Positions 38,844 through 46,985 of a stretch of 64,000 nucleotides of DNA are shown piece after piece. Position numbers and translations under genes: made by a program. The first letter of the stretch is position 1. Each line of letters starts with the position of its first letter. The stretch is from positions 124,001 through 188,000 of the forward strand of contig NZ_JBNAFR010000002.1 in the NCBI RefSeq assembly GCF_049800775.1. The letters run 5' to 3'. This DNA comes from Dinoroseobacter sp049800775 (lineage in GTDB: Bacteria; Pseudomonadota; Alphaproteobacteria; Rhodobacterales; Rhodobacteraceae). The notes under the pieces are model-generated. The model ran no database searches. It saw only the letters and a list, made by a program, of their open reading frames with translations, and was not told the origin of the DNA.

Positions 38844-38897
38844 GGCGCGGGACCTTCTGAAGTGCCCGCATGGCCTAACGCAGCCGCGCGCAGAGGT

Positions 38898-40112
38898 CTA
38901 GCGCTTGCGGCCCAGAAGCCGCCCGATGGTGAAGCTGGTGCGCGGGGTATAGACGTAATCGGTCCGCTCTGTCGGGGCCGCGCGCACCCGCATCCGCGCC
39001 AGGCTGAACCCCACCAGCACCAGATGCCCCATGGCCAGAAACACAAAGAGCGCCATGGGGCCGAACGCATCGATCAGCAGGGACGAGACCAGCGGGCTCG
39101 CAATTGCTCCGCTGGCAAAGAAGAACATCAGCGCCGCCGACAGCTCGACCCGTTCGTGGTCTTCGGCGAAGTCATGGGCGTGTGCGGCGGCCACCGAGAA
39201 GATCGGGAAGGTCGTCAGGCCAAAGAACAATGCGGCCCCGAACACGGCGAGGGTGCCGCTGCTCTGGGTGTAAATGGTCACGCCGCAGCTCAGGATCGCG
39301 GCGAGCGAGAAGCCGATCATCACGTAGCGGCGGTCGAACCGGTCCGCGAGCCATCCGGCCGGGAATTGCGCCAATGCGCCGCCGAGAATGAAAGCTGCCA
39401 GGAACAGCCCGATCTGGTCGGGGCGCAGGCCGACCTCCTGCCCATAGATCGGTCCCACCATGCGAAAGGCCGCGGCTGTCAGACCGGCCACCACCACCGC
39501 CGCTGCGGCGAGGGGGGAGCGCGCGAAGGCGAGGCCCGGGCGCAGGCGCGGGGCCTTGGGGACCTCGGGCGCGGTGGTCTGCGTCAGGGCAAGCGGGAGG
39601 AGGGCTGCGCAGCACAGGATTGCCAGCAGATTATACGACAGATAGGCCGCGGGCGGCAGCACACCGATCATCAGCTGCGCCACCAGGGCCGCGCCCAGAT
39701 CCACGAAGCGATAGAGCCCCATGGCCCGCCCGCGTGTCTCGTTGGTCAGACGCGCCTGCAGCCAGCTTTCCACCACCGTGTAGCAGCCCGCGATGCACAT
39801 CCCCGTCGCAATCCGCAGCCCGGCCCAGGCAATGGGATGGACCAGCATCATATGCGCCAGAAGCCCGATCGCCCCCGCTGCCGTGAACACCGCAAAGGCC
39901 CGCGCGTGCCCGACCGAGCCGAGGATGCGCGGCGCGCTCCAGCAGCCGAAGAAGAACCCGATGAAATGGGCCGAGCCGAGAAAGCCGATCTCGGCGGTGC
40001 TGAAGCCCAGTGCCGAGCCCGAAATTGCGTCCAGCGGCCCCACCGCCCCGGAAGAGACCTGCAACAGGGCCACGGAGGCGAACAGGGCCGCAAAGGTGAT
40101 GAGCAGGCGCAT
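38898..40112 (-). CDS. Major facilitator superfamily transporter, YcaD-like
   Basis: A 404-residue protein with about twelve hydrophobic helices. Conserved MFS pieces are GWLADRFDRRYVM between helices 8 and 9 (the half-repeat of the loop motif) and RIATGMCIAGCYTVVESWLQARLTNETRGRAMGLYRF, which resembles the YcaD/YfkF subgroup. The substrate is unknown. It lies between hemE and metG on the same strand, 60 bases after the hemE stop. Confidence 0.88.
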   Translation of the reverse strand: MRLLITFAALFASVALLQVSSGAVGPLDAISGSALGFSTAEIGFLGSAHFIGFFFGCWSAPRILGSVGHARAFAVFTAAGAIGLLAHMMLVHPIAWAGLRIATGMCIAGCYTVVESWLQARLTNETRGRAMGLYRFVDLGAALVAQLMIGVLPPAAYLSYNLLAILCCAALLPLALTQTTAPEVPKAPRLRPGLAFARSPLAAAAVVVAGLTAAAFRMVGPIYGQEVGLRPDQIGLFLAAFILGGALAQFPAGWLADRFDRRYVMIGFSLAAILSCGVTIYTQSSGTLAVFGAALFFGLTTFPIFSVAAAHAHDFAEDHERVELSAALMFFFASGAIASPLVSSLLIDAFGPMALFVFLAMGHLVLVGFSLARMRVRAAPTERTDYVYTPRTSFTIGRLLGRKR

Positions 40113-40172
40113 GGGGCAGCGGACCTCGCCGCGTCTTGGGTGCCCCGCCGAACTTGGCGGCAGGGCCCGGGA

Positions 40173-41207
40173 TTACTGGGCGCGCACCGTGTCGATCATG
40201 AGCTGCACGTTCTCGGGATCCGCATCCGGGGTGATCCCGTGCCCGAGGTTGAAGATATGCGGCCCCTTCGAGAAGGCCTGCACGATCTCGCGCGTCTCGT
40301 CGATCAGGGCCTGACCCCCGGTCACCATGTGCGAAGAGGCGAGGTTGCCCTGCACGCAGCCATCGACCTGCACATGCTCGGCCGCCCAGGCGGCGGAGAC
40401 CGAATTGTCCAGTGCCACGCAATCGGCCCCGGTCGCCTTGGCAAAGCCGATATAGCCGTCCCCCGCCTCGCGCGGAAAGGCGATGATCGGCACGTTCGGA
40501 TGCTTGGCCTTGAGCGCGGCGATGATCTTCTTGGTGGGCTCCAGCGCGTATTTGGTAAACGCCGCGCCTTTGAGCGATCCGGCCCAGCTGTCGAAGATCT
40601 TGACCGTTTCGGCGCCGGCCTCGATCTGCATGGAGAGATAGGCGATGGTCGCCTCGGTCAGCCGATCCATCAGCGCATCGAACACCTCGGGCGCTTCGGT
40701 CATGAGCTTATGTGCCGGGCCCTGATCCGGCGTGCCGCGCCCGGCGATCATATAGGTCGCCACGGTCCAGGGCGCGCCGGCGAAGCCGATCAGCGCGGTC
40801 TCGGATGGCAGCTCGCGCGACAGGATCCGCACGGTCTCATAGACGGGCGCCAGATGATCATGGATCGCGTCCGCCGGTTTCAACGCGTTGAAACCGGCCA
40901 TATCCGTGATCGTCGACAGGCGCGGTCCTTCGCCCGTCACAAACCACAGATCCGCGCCGAGAGCGTCGGGAATCAGCAGGATATCCGCAAAGAGAATCGC
41001 CGCGTCAAAGCCGTAGCGCCGGATCGGCTGCAGCGTGACCTCAGCGGCCAGTTCCGAGTTGTAGCACAGGGACAGAAAATCACCCGCCTGGGCCCGCGTG
41101 GCGCGGTATTCCGGCAAATAGCGCCCCGCCTGACGCATCATCCAGATGGGTGGGACCTTTTGCGTCTCTCCGTCCAGCGCGCGGAGAAGTTTTTTTCTGT
41201 CAGTCAT
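40173..41207 (-). CDS. hemE: Uroporphyrinogen decarboxylase
   Basis: Decarboxylates uroporphyrinogen III to coproporphyrinogen III in haem (and, where present, bacteriochlorophyll) synthesis. The protein of about 344 residues contains PPIWMMRQAGRYLPEYR (the substrate-binding Arg loop), ILFADILLIPDALG with the catalytic Asp, and GFAGAPWTVATYMI. ATG at 41207 is favoured over ATG at 41216 because AAGGA then stands nine bases before it. It is divergent from hemC with a palindromic site between them. Confidence 0.96.
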   Translation of the reverse strand: MTDRKKLLRALDGETQKVPPIWMMRQAGRYLPEYRATRAQAGDFLSLCYNSELAAEVTLQPIRRYGFDAAILFADILLIPDALGADLWFVTGEGPRLSTITDMAGFNALKPADAIHDHLAPVYETVRILSRELPSETALIGFAGAPWTVATYMIAGRGTPDQGPAHKLMTEAPEVFDALMDRLTEATIAYLSMQIEAGAETVKIFDSWAGSLKGAAFTKYALEPTKKIIAALKAKHPNVPIIAFPREAGDGYIGFAKATGADCVALDNSVSAAWAAEHVQVDGCVQGNLASSHMVTGGQALIDETREIVQAFSKGPHIFNLGHGITPDADPENVQLMIDTVRAQ

Positions 41208-41276
41208 GGAGGTCATTCCTTAGTGTGTGGGACGACGAGTCCCCCTCGTGCTGTCAACGTTACACCGGTAATCGGT

Positions 41277-41294
41277 TGTCAAGTCAAGTTGACA
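41277..41294. promoter_or_regulatory. PpsR/CrtJ-like operator between hemE and hemC
   Basis: TGTCAAGTCAAGTTGACA has the TGT-N12-ACA form bound by PpsR/CrtJ and a perfect inner palindrome (TGTCAA/TTGACA). It overlaps a possible hemE promoter (TTGACT, 17 bases, TGTAAC on the minus strand) and a possible hemC promoter. PpsR/CrtJ control of hem genes is known in Rhodobacter; use here is inference. Confidence 0.5.
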
Positions 41295-41311
41295 CATATA
41301 GAGAATGACCT

Positions 41312-42268
41312 ATGGCTATCACACTTCCGTCCCCCGCTTCACCTCTCAAAATCGGCACACGTGGCTCTCCGCTGGCTTTGGCGCAGGCCCATGAGACGCG
41401 GTCGCGGCTCATGGCGGCCTTTGATCTGCCCGAGGCGGCGTTCGAGATCGTGGTGATCAAGACGACCGGGGACCGGGTGCTGGATCGCCCCCTGAAGGAG
41501 ATCGGCGGCAAGGGCCTGTTCACCCGCGAAATCGAAGAGGACATGCTGTCCGGGAAGATCGATATCGCCGTGCATTCCATGAAGGACATGCCGGTGGAGC
41601 AGCCCGCGGGCCTGCTTCTGGATACCTATCTGCCGCGCGAGGATGTGCGCGATGCCTTTGTGACCCTGGATGGGGGCACGCTCGCGGATCTGCCCGAGGG
41701 CGCGGTGGTGGGGTCGAGCTCCCTGCGGCGCCGGGCGCAGCTCGCCCATCGGCGTCCCGACCTGAAACTGGTCGAGTTTCGCGGCAATGTGCAGACCCGG
41801 ATGAAGAAACTTGGCGACGGGGTGGCCGAGGCGACCTTCCTCGCCATGGCCGGGCTCAACCGTCTGGGCATGGACGAGGTGCCGCGTACGGCGATCTCGC
41901 CCGAGGACATGCTGCCCGCGGTCGCCCAGGGCTGCATCGGGATCGAACGCCGCGCCGATGATATGCGCGCGGCCGAGATGTTGGCGGCAATTCACGACGG
42001 CCCCTCGGGGCAGCGACTGGCCTGCGAGCGCGCCTATCTCGCGGCGCTGGACGGGTCCTGCGAAACACCCATCGCGGGGCTGGCGGAGCTGAAGGACGGC
42101 ACCGTCCATCTGCGGGCGGAGATTCTGCGCCCTGACGGCTCGGATGTTCTGATTGATGCGGAAACCGCACCGATTGAGGATGCCGCGAAAATGGGCACTG
42201 AAGTCGCCGAGAGGCTGCGCGCGCGCGCACCCAAGGACTTCTTCAGCTGGCTTACTGTGCAAGCCTGA
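41312..42268 (+). CDS. hemC: Hydroxymethylbilane synthase (porphobilinogen deaminase)
   Basis: Polymerises four porphobilinogen units to hydroxymethylbilane. The 318 residues show IGTRGSPLALAQA, KDMPVEQPAG, VGSSSLRRRAQL with the substrate-binding arginines, and C250 in LDGSCETPIAG, which holds the dipyrromethane cofactor. The start is ATG at 41312. It is divergent from hemE, the enzyme two steps later in the pathway. Confidence 0.97.
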   Translation: MAITLPSPASPLKIGTRGSPLALAQAHETRSRLMAAFDLPEAAFEIVVIKTTGDRVLDRPLKEIGGKGLFTREIEEDMLSGKIDIAVHSMKDMPVEQPAGLLLDTYLPREDVRDAFVTLDGGTLADLPEGAVVGSSSLRRRAQLAHRRPDLKLVEFRGNVQTRMKKLGDGVAEATFLAMAGLNRLGMDEVPRTAISPEDMLPAVAQGCIGIERRADDMRAAEMLAAIHDGPSGQRLACERAYLAALDGSCETPIAGLAELKDGTVHLRAEILRPDGSDVLIDAETAPIEDAAKMGTEVAERLRARAPKDFFSWLTVQA

Positions 42269-42402
42269 CGGATTCTGGCTGGTTTTCGCCACAACATGCG
42301 ACGGATCGCTGCGCTGCGGCGAGCGGTCCCTTTGGGAAATCTCAATCTCTGTCAGACTAGGTTTACCAAGTTTTCCGTGCCGCGAGTATTCTGAGGCCTG
42401 AC

Positions 42403-42813
42403 ATGACGTATCTACCGGCGGAGGCGTTGCGAGACGTCCCAAACGACGATCAGACACAGCACGTCCTAACCTTGATCCGCCAGCGCGCGGATGCATCGCG
42501 CAGTGCCGCGCGGCTTGATCTCTTCAAGGCCTGTGCCGTCCTGTCCCTCCGGGAAGAGGCTTCGGCCTATGACTTCGCCGATGCGGTGGCGCGTACGCTG
42601 GGGCAGGCGTTGGAACGCGCGCCCGAATGGCATGGGCCCGAAGCGGGCAGCATCACCTTTGACGAGACATGGCTGCTGCGTCTGGTCGAGCGATCCATTG
42701 CCTGTGACAGCGCCAGCGTGGCCTTCCTGATCTCCAGCCGGGTGCCTCGGGGCAAGCGCGCGTCGCTCGCCTATCTGGTGAACGGGCTCGCCGCGCGGGT
42801 CGAGGCCGCCTGA
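42403..42813 (+). CDS. Conserved small protein of unknown function
   Basis: A 136-residue, probably cytosolic and helical protein. It has no signal peptide or membrane helix. Visible features are a DASRSAARLDLFKACAVLSL segment, an acidic middle, and a C-terminal SVAFLISSRVPRGKRASLAYLVNGLAARV. Similar proteins are, as I recall, annotated only as hypothetical in roseobacters. It stands alone downstream of hemC (134 bases) and converges with the dehydratase gene ten bases beyond. Confidence 0.75.
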   Translation: MTYLPAEALRDVPNDDQTQHVLTLIRQRADASRSAARLDLFKACAVLSLREEASAYDFADAVARTLGQALERAPEWHGPEAGSITFDETWLLRLVERSIACDSASVAFLISSRVPRGKRASLAYLVNGLAARVEAA

Positions 42814-42822
42814 CACGGCATC

Positions 42823-43830
42823 TCAGGACTTGGCGGACGCCGAGCTTTGCGCGGGTCCCCGTGCCAAGGCGCGGGCCAGCATCCCGGGCTCGACATTTCC
42901 GCCCGTGGCGATGGCGATCACATCCGGGCCTGCGCAAGCCTCCGGCTGGAACAGCGCCGCGGCCAGGGCCACTGCGCCGCCCGGTTCCAACACCAGTTTC
43001 AGATGCTGCGCGGCAAGGGCCATGGCCCGCAGCGCGTCATCTTCGCTGACCACCAGCCCGGGCCCGGCCCGCGCCTGCAGGACAGGAAAGGTCAGCTGCC
43101 CTGGGGTCGGCGTCAGGATCGCATCGCAGATCGAACCGCTGCGCTGCGCATTGGTCACCCGCGTCCCCGCCGCGAGGGAGCGGGCCATGTCGTCGAATCC
43201 CTCCGGCTCCACGGTGCGCACCCGCAGATCCGGCGCGGTGTCCGCCAGTGCCAGCGCCGTGCCGGCACTGAGACCGCCGCCCCCGCAACAGACCAGCACA
43301 TCCGCCGTGTCGACCCCGACCTCGGCCGCTTGTTCGGCAATCTCCAGCCCGGTCGTGGCCTGACCGGCCATCACCTGCGGATGGTCATAGGGCGGGATCA
43401 GGGTCAGACCGCGCGCCTCCATGAGCGCCGCGCCGATCTCCTCCCGGTTCTCCGTGGCGCGATCGTAAAAGACCAGCTCCGCCCCCAGCGCCCGGGTCGT
43501 CTCCGCTTTGATCGCGGGGGCGTCGCGGGGCATGATGATCAGCGCAGGCACGCCAAAGGCCTTGGCGGCGCGCGCCACCCCCTGGGCATGGTTCCCGCTG
43601 GAATAGGCGAGCACACCGCGCCTCTGCTCGGTCTCCGTCAGGGCGGACACCGCCGCCCAGCCTCCCCGCGCCTTGAAAGAGCCCGTATGCTGCAGCGCTT
43701 CGGCCTTCACCCAGACCCTGCGCCCGGCAACTGCGTCGAGCGCGGGCGCGTGCAGGAGGGGCGTGCGCCGGATATGCCCCGCAAGCCGCGCGGCAGCCGC
43801 GCGGATCATCCCGGGGTCCGGTGCGATCAT
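42823..43830 (-). CDS. Threonine/serine dehydratase-like PLP enzyme
   Basis: A 335-residue fold-type II pyridoxal-phosphate enzyme. The PLP lysine is K53 in EALQHTGSFKARG. SSGNHAQGVA and the phosphate-cradle Gly loop CCGGGGLSAG follow, with a C-terminal IATGGNVEP. Members act as threonine or serine dehydratases or racemases; the exact substrate cannot be told from sequence alone. There is no ACT regulatory domain, so it is a catabolic or short type. It overlaps the upstream alpha/beta hydrolase gene by four bases (ATGA). Confidence 0.9.
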   Translation of the reverse strand: MIAPDPGMIRAAAARLAGHIRRTPLLHAPALDAVAGRRVWVKAEALQHTGSFKARGGWAAVSALTETEQRRGVLAYSSGNHAQGVARAAKAFGVPALIIMPRDAPAIKAETTRALGAELVFYDRATENREEIGAALMEARGLTLIPPYDHPQVMAGQATTGLEIAEQAAEVGVDTADVLVCCGGGGLSAGTALALADTAPDLRVRTVEPEGFDDMARSLAAGTRVTNAQRSGSICDAILTPTPGQLTFPVLQARAGPGLVVSEDDALRAMALAAQHLKLVLEPGGAVALAAALFQPEACAGPDVIAIATGGNVEPGMLARALARGPAQSSASAKS

Positions 43831-44651
43831 GCGCCGAGCGCTGAGATGAAAGCACGCAGCGCCGCGATGCTTTCCGGCTCGTCAAGATAGGGGATATGGG
43901 CCCTGTCCGGCACCTCGGCCACGATCATGTCCGGGCGGCGGCGCTTCATTTCGGCCACCGTCTCGGCGCTGAGAAGATCCGAATTGGCCCCGCGGATGAT
44001 CGCCAATGGCAGCCCCTCGAAGGCATCGAAAAACGGCCAGAGATCCGGGGCCGGGGTCGCGCCGGATTCCAGCACCGCATCGCGCAGTTTCGGATCATAG
44101 GTGATCTGCAGCCCACGCTCGGTCTCGGTATAATGCTTGGTCACTTCCTCCATCCAGCGGCTGGCGGGCACATTGGCGAAGCCGCGCATCAGCTTGGGCA
44201 GTTCGGCGGCCATTTCCGCATGAGTCTTGAAGGCCGGGTTATGTCCCAGATAGCCCTTGATCACGTCGATCCCCTTGGGGTCGAGTTCGGGCCCGATATC
44301 GTTCAGGCACACGCCCAGGAGCCGGTCCTTGACCACTGCCGCAAGCCCCATGGCGATCAGCCCGCCGCGTGAGGTCCCGAGGATCGCGGCCTTGTCGATG
44401 CCGAGATGATCCAGCAGTTGCAGCGCGTCGGTCCCCTCCTGCTGCAAGGTGTAGCTGGCGTGATCGGCCCAGTCGCTTTGTCCGCGCCCCCGATAATCCA
44501 TCCGGATCACCCGGCAGCCCGTGAGATGAGGCATGGCATAGTCGAAATCGCGCGTGGTCCGCGTCAGGCCCGACAGGCACAAAATCGGCACACCCGTGCC
44601 TTCGTCGCTGTAGAACAGGCGGGTGCCATCGGGGGCAGTGATCTGGGGCAT
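43827..44651 (-). CDS. Alpha/beta hydrolase
   Basis: A 274-residue soluble hydrolase. The nucleophile elbow is G-T-S94-R-G-G, preceded by the oxyanion region LCLSGLTRTTRDF and MDYRGRGQSD. The catalytic Asp is probably in IRGANSDLLS and the His in RAHIPYLDEPES. The substrate is unknown. ATG at 44651 overlaps the stop of the HAD gene by one base (TGATG), and its own stop overlaps the dehydratase start, so the three genes form one coupled operon. Confidence 0.92.
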   Translation of the reverse strand: MPQITAPDGTRLFYSDEGTGVPILCLSGLTRTTRDFDYAMPHLTGCRVIRMDYRGRGQSDWADHASYTLQQEGTDALQLLDHLGIDKAAILGTSRGGLIAMGLAAVVKDRLLGVCLNDIGPELDPKGIDVIKGYLGHNPAFKTHAEMAAELPKLMRGFANVPASRWMEEVTKHYTETERGLQITYDPKLRDAVLESGATPAPDLWPFFDAFEGLPLAIIRGANSDLLSAETVAEMKRRRPDMIVAEVPDRAHIPYLDEPESIAALRAFISALGA

Positions 44652-45337
44652 CAGAACTCTTTCACAAGGACGGGAAGGGGACGCAGATCCGCGAGGACCC
44701 GGTCTGGGGTGGCGGGCAGCCGGTCGACCGGCTCGGAGGCACGGTTGGCCCAGGCTGTGCGGAAGCCGTAAGCGGCCGCCGAAGCGGCATCCCAGCCATT
44801 GGACGAAACAAACAGAACTTCCTCCGGCGCGCAGTTGAACCGGGCGCCCACAAGGTCGTAGACCAGTGCGGCGGGCTTGAAGATCGACACCGACTCGACG
44901 CTGAGCACATCGTCGAGAAGCGGGCCGAGACCGGCACTGTTCACAGCACCCGCCAGCATGTCCGGCGAGCCGTTGGACAGGATCCCCGTGGCAAGACCCT
45001 GATCCTTGAGGGCTTGCAGCATGGCGGGCACCTCCGGATAGGCCGACAGCTCCCAGTAGAGCTGCAAGAGCCGCGCGCGCAGGTCCGGGTCGCCCTGATC
45101 CGAGGCTTCGAGCGCCCAGTCGAGCCCGTCCTGCGTTACCTGCCAGAAGTCGCAATGATGCCCGGTGATTGCGCGCAGCCAGGTGTATTGCAGCTGTTTG
45201 AGCCGCCAATTCTGCGCGATCTCGGGCCATTTTTCGGCAAAGGCCTCGCGCCCGGGTTCTGCGGCGGCTTCGCGGGCCGCGGCGCTGACATCAAAAAGGG
45301 TGCCATAGGCGTCGAAAATGCAGGTGGTGATCGTCAT
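44651..45337 (-). CDS. Haloacid dehalogenase type II (L-2-haloacid dehalogenase-like)
   Basis: A 228-residue HAD-superfamily enzyme. The nucleophile is D9 in FDAYGTLFD, motif II is ILSNGS (~residue 118), the motif III Lys lies in SIFKPAALVY, and motif IV is FVSSNGWDAASA. The SSNxWD form and the helical cap insert after motif I are those of L-2-haloacid dehalogenases. Head of the three-gene operon. The natural substrate is unproven; similar proteins often act on 2-haloacids or phosphoglycolate-like compounds. Confidence 0.92.
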   Translation of the reverse strand: MTITTCIFDAYGTLFDVSAAAREAAAEPGREAFAEKWPEIAQNWRLKQLQYTWLRAITGHHCDFWQVTQDGLDWALEASDQGDPDLRARLLQLYWELSAYPEVPAMLQALKDQGLATGILSNGSPDMLAGAVNSAGLGPLLDDVLSVESVSIFKPAALVYDLVGARFNCAPEEVLFVSSNGWDAASAAAYGFRTAWANRASEPVDRLPATPDRVLADLRPLPVLVKEF

Positions 45338-45412
45338 CTGAGGCTCCGTTCTGGCGCGAGGATGACCCGCGCAGGGAAGCGGCGCAAGTCACCTTCCGGC
45401 GCGCGCTTCGCC

Positions 45413-45432
45413 TCATTGTTCCCCAAATACTC
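45413..45432 (-). repeat. 20-base intergenic repeat, copy 2
   Basis: Read on the minus strand: GAGTATTTGGGGAACAATGA. It is inverted relative to copy 3, which starts 88 bases further on. Confidence 0.85.
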
Positions 45433-45495
45433 CCGCCGGAGGCGTCTGTCCGTGACACCCATGCGCGGCTGACGGGCGCGCGCAGCTTCACCCCC

Positions 45496-45512
45496 CGGGG
45501 GCGCTGCCCCCG
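45496..45512. terminator. CGGGGGC/GCCCCCG hairpin between the inverted repeat copies
   Basis: CGGGGGC-GCT-GCCCCCG lies between the two 20-base repeats, after urtE. It has no T-tract. It resembles the hairpin after yciB at 22018-22034. Confidence 0.4.
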
Positions 45513-45520
45513 GACCCCCG

Positions 45521-45540
45521 GAGTATTTCAGGAACAATGA
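45521..45540 (+). repeat. 20-base intergenic repeat, copy 3
   Basis: GAGTATTTCAGGAACAATGA, ending ten bases from the urtE stop codon. It differs from copies 1 and 2 only at positions 9 and 10. Confidence 0.85.
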
Positions 45541-45550
45541 AAGGGGCGTG

Positions 45551-46246
45551 TCAGACGGTCAGAAGTCCGCGCAGTTCGGTTTCATCCATCTCGGCGCGGG
45601 TGCCGGACTTGATGATCTGGCCGCGATCCATCACCGCGAAGCTGTCGCAGAGGTCGCGGGCGAAGTCGAAATACTGTTCCACAAGCAGGATGGCCATGTC
45701 GCCCCTGTCGCGCAGGAAGCTGATAGCGCGTCCGATATCCTGGATGATCGAGGGTTGGATCCCTTCCGTGGGCTCATCCAGAACCAGAAGACGGGGACGC
45801 ATCACAAGGGCGCGTCCGATGGCGAGCTGCTGCTGCTGACCGCCCGAAAGATCGCCGCCGCGGCGTCCGAGCATGTCTTTGAGCACCGGGAACAGGGTGA
45901 AGACCTCGTCCGGCACATGGCGCAGGCTGCGGGGCAGGGCGCCGAATCCGGTCTCGAGGTTCTCCTGCACAGTGAGCAGTGGGAAGATCTCGCGCCCTTG
46001 CGGCACCGAGGCGATCCCGGCCCGGGCGCGACCGTCAGCGCGCAGGCGTGACAGGTCGGCGCCCTCCCAGTCCATGCGGCCCGCCGAAATCGGTTGTCGC
46101 CCGGTGATGGCCCGCAACAGGGTGGTCTTGCCCACACCATTGCGCCCCAGCACAGTGGTGACCTTGCCGGTTTCCGCCGTGAGCGAGACGCCGCGCAGCG
46201 CCTGAGCCGCGCCGTAATGGAGGTCGATGTTTTCGATCGTCAGCAT
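45551..46246 (-). CDS. urtE: Urea ABC transporter ATP-binding subunit UrtE
   Basis: A 231-residue ATPase of the high-affinity urea uptake system. Walker A is GRNGVGKTT, the signature is LSGGQQQQLAIGRAL, and Walker B is LLVLDEPTEGIQPSII. The EGIQPSII continuation is typical of UrtE. ATG at 46246 (MLTIENIDLHYGA) starts one base after the stop of urtD. The frame is open upstream but that stretch lies within urtD. It is the last gene of the urt cluster. Confidence 0.95.
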   Translation of the reverse strand: MLTIENIDLHYGAAQALRGVSLTAETGKVTTVLGRNGVGKTTLLRAITGRQPISAGRMDWEGADLSRLRADGRARAGIASVPQGREIFPLLTVQENLETGFGALPRSLRHVPDEVFTLFPVLKDMLGRRGGDLSGGQQQQLAIGRALVMRPRLLVLDEPTEGIQPSIIQDIGRAISFLRDRGDMAILLVEQYFDFARDLCDSFAVMDRGQIIKSGTRAEMDETELRGLLTV

Positions 46247-46247
46247 C

Positions 46248-46985
46248 TCAGCGCCCCAGATAAACTTCGATGACTTGCGGGTTCGCCGAGACATGGTCCA
46301 GCGATCCCTCGGCCAGCACATGGCCCTGATGCAGGACGGTGACGCGGCAGTCGAGGGCGCGCACGAAGTCCATGTCATGCTCGACCACGATCACCGTATG
46401 CTGCCCGGCAATGCCCCGCAGCAGTTCCGCCGTGCGCATGGTTTCCGCGTCGGTCATGCCGGCGGCGGGTTCATCCACCAGCAACAGCTCAGGATCCTGG
46501 GCGAGCAGCATTCCGATCTCCAGCCATTGCTTTTGCCCATGGCTGAGATCCGCGGCCAGCCGGTCCCGGTCGCTGTCGAGTTTGACCAGTTCCAGAAGCT
46601 CGGTGATTTTCGTCTCTTCCGCCGCGGTCCGGCGGTTGAACAGCGTGGTCCAGACTGAGCGGTCCGCTTTGAGGCTCAGCGCGATATTGTCCGCCACCGT
46701 ATGGGTCTCGAATACCGTGGGTTTCTGAAACTTCCGCCCAATGCCGAGGCGGGCGCTGTCGGCCTCGTCGGTCTTGGTCAGGTCCACGGTCTGGTTCCAC
46801 AGGACCTCGCCCTCATCGGGGCGGGTCTTGCCGGTGATGATGTCCATCATCGTGGTCTTCCCGGCGCCATTGGGGCCGATGATGGCGCGCATCTCACCTT
46901 TCTCCACGTGGAGGCTGAGGTCGTTGATCGCCTTGAAACCATCAAAGCTGCGGTTCACGCCGTTCAGGGACAGCTGGATGCTCAT
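46248..46985 (-). CDS. urtD: Urea ABC transporter ATP-binding subunit UrtD
   Basis: A 245-residue ATPase that pairs with UrtE. Walker A is GPNGAGKTT, the signature is LSHGQKQWLEIGMLL with the family's Gln-Lys-Gln-Trp, and Walker B is LLLVDEPAAGMTDAET. It is related to the LivG branch of branched-chain amino acid transporters. Its start overlaps the end of urtC by four bases (ATGA). Confidence 0.95.
   Translation of the reverse strand: MSIQLSLNGVNRSFDGFKAINDLSLHVEKGEMRAIIGPNGAGKTTMMDIITGKTRPDEGEVLWNQTVDLTKTDEADSARLGIGRKFQKPTVFETHTVADNIALSLKADRSVWTTLFNRRTAAEETKITELLELVKLDSDRDRLAADLSHGQKQWLEIGMLLAQDPELLLVDEPAAGMTDAETMRTAELLRGIAGQHTVIVVEHDMDFVRALDCRVTVLHQGHVLAEGSLDHVSANPQVIEVYLGR

Noticed and set aside
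37500..41456. 1318-codon plus-strand open frame
   Set aside because: It is a shadow of metG, the MFS gene and hemE on the other strand.
42823..45337. Novel biosynthetic operon of dehydratase, hydrolase and dehalogenase
   Set aside because: The coupling is real, but each protein is a common generic enzyme and nothing links them to one substrate.
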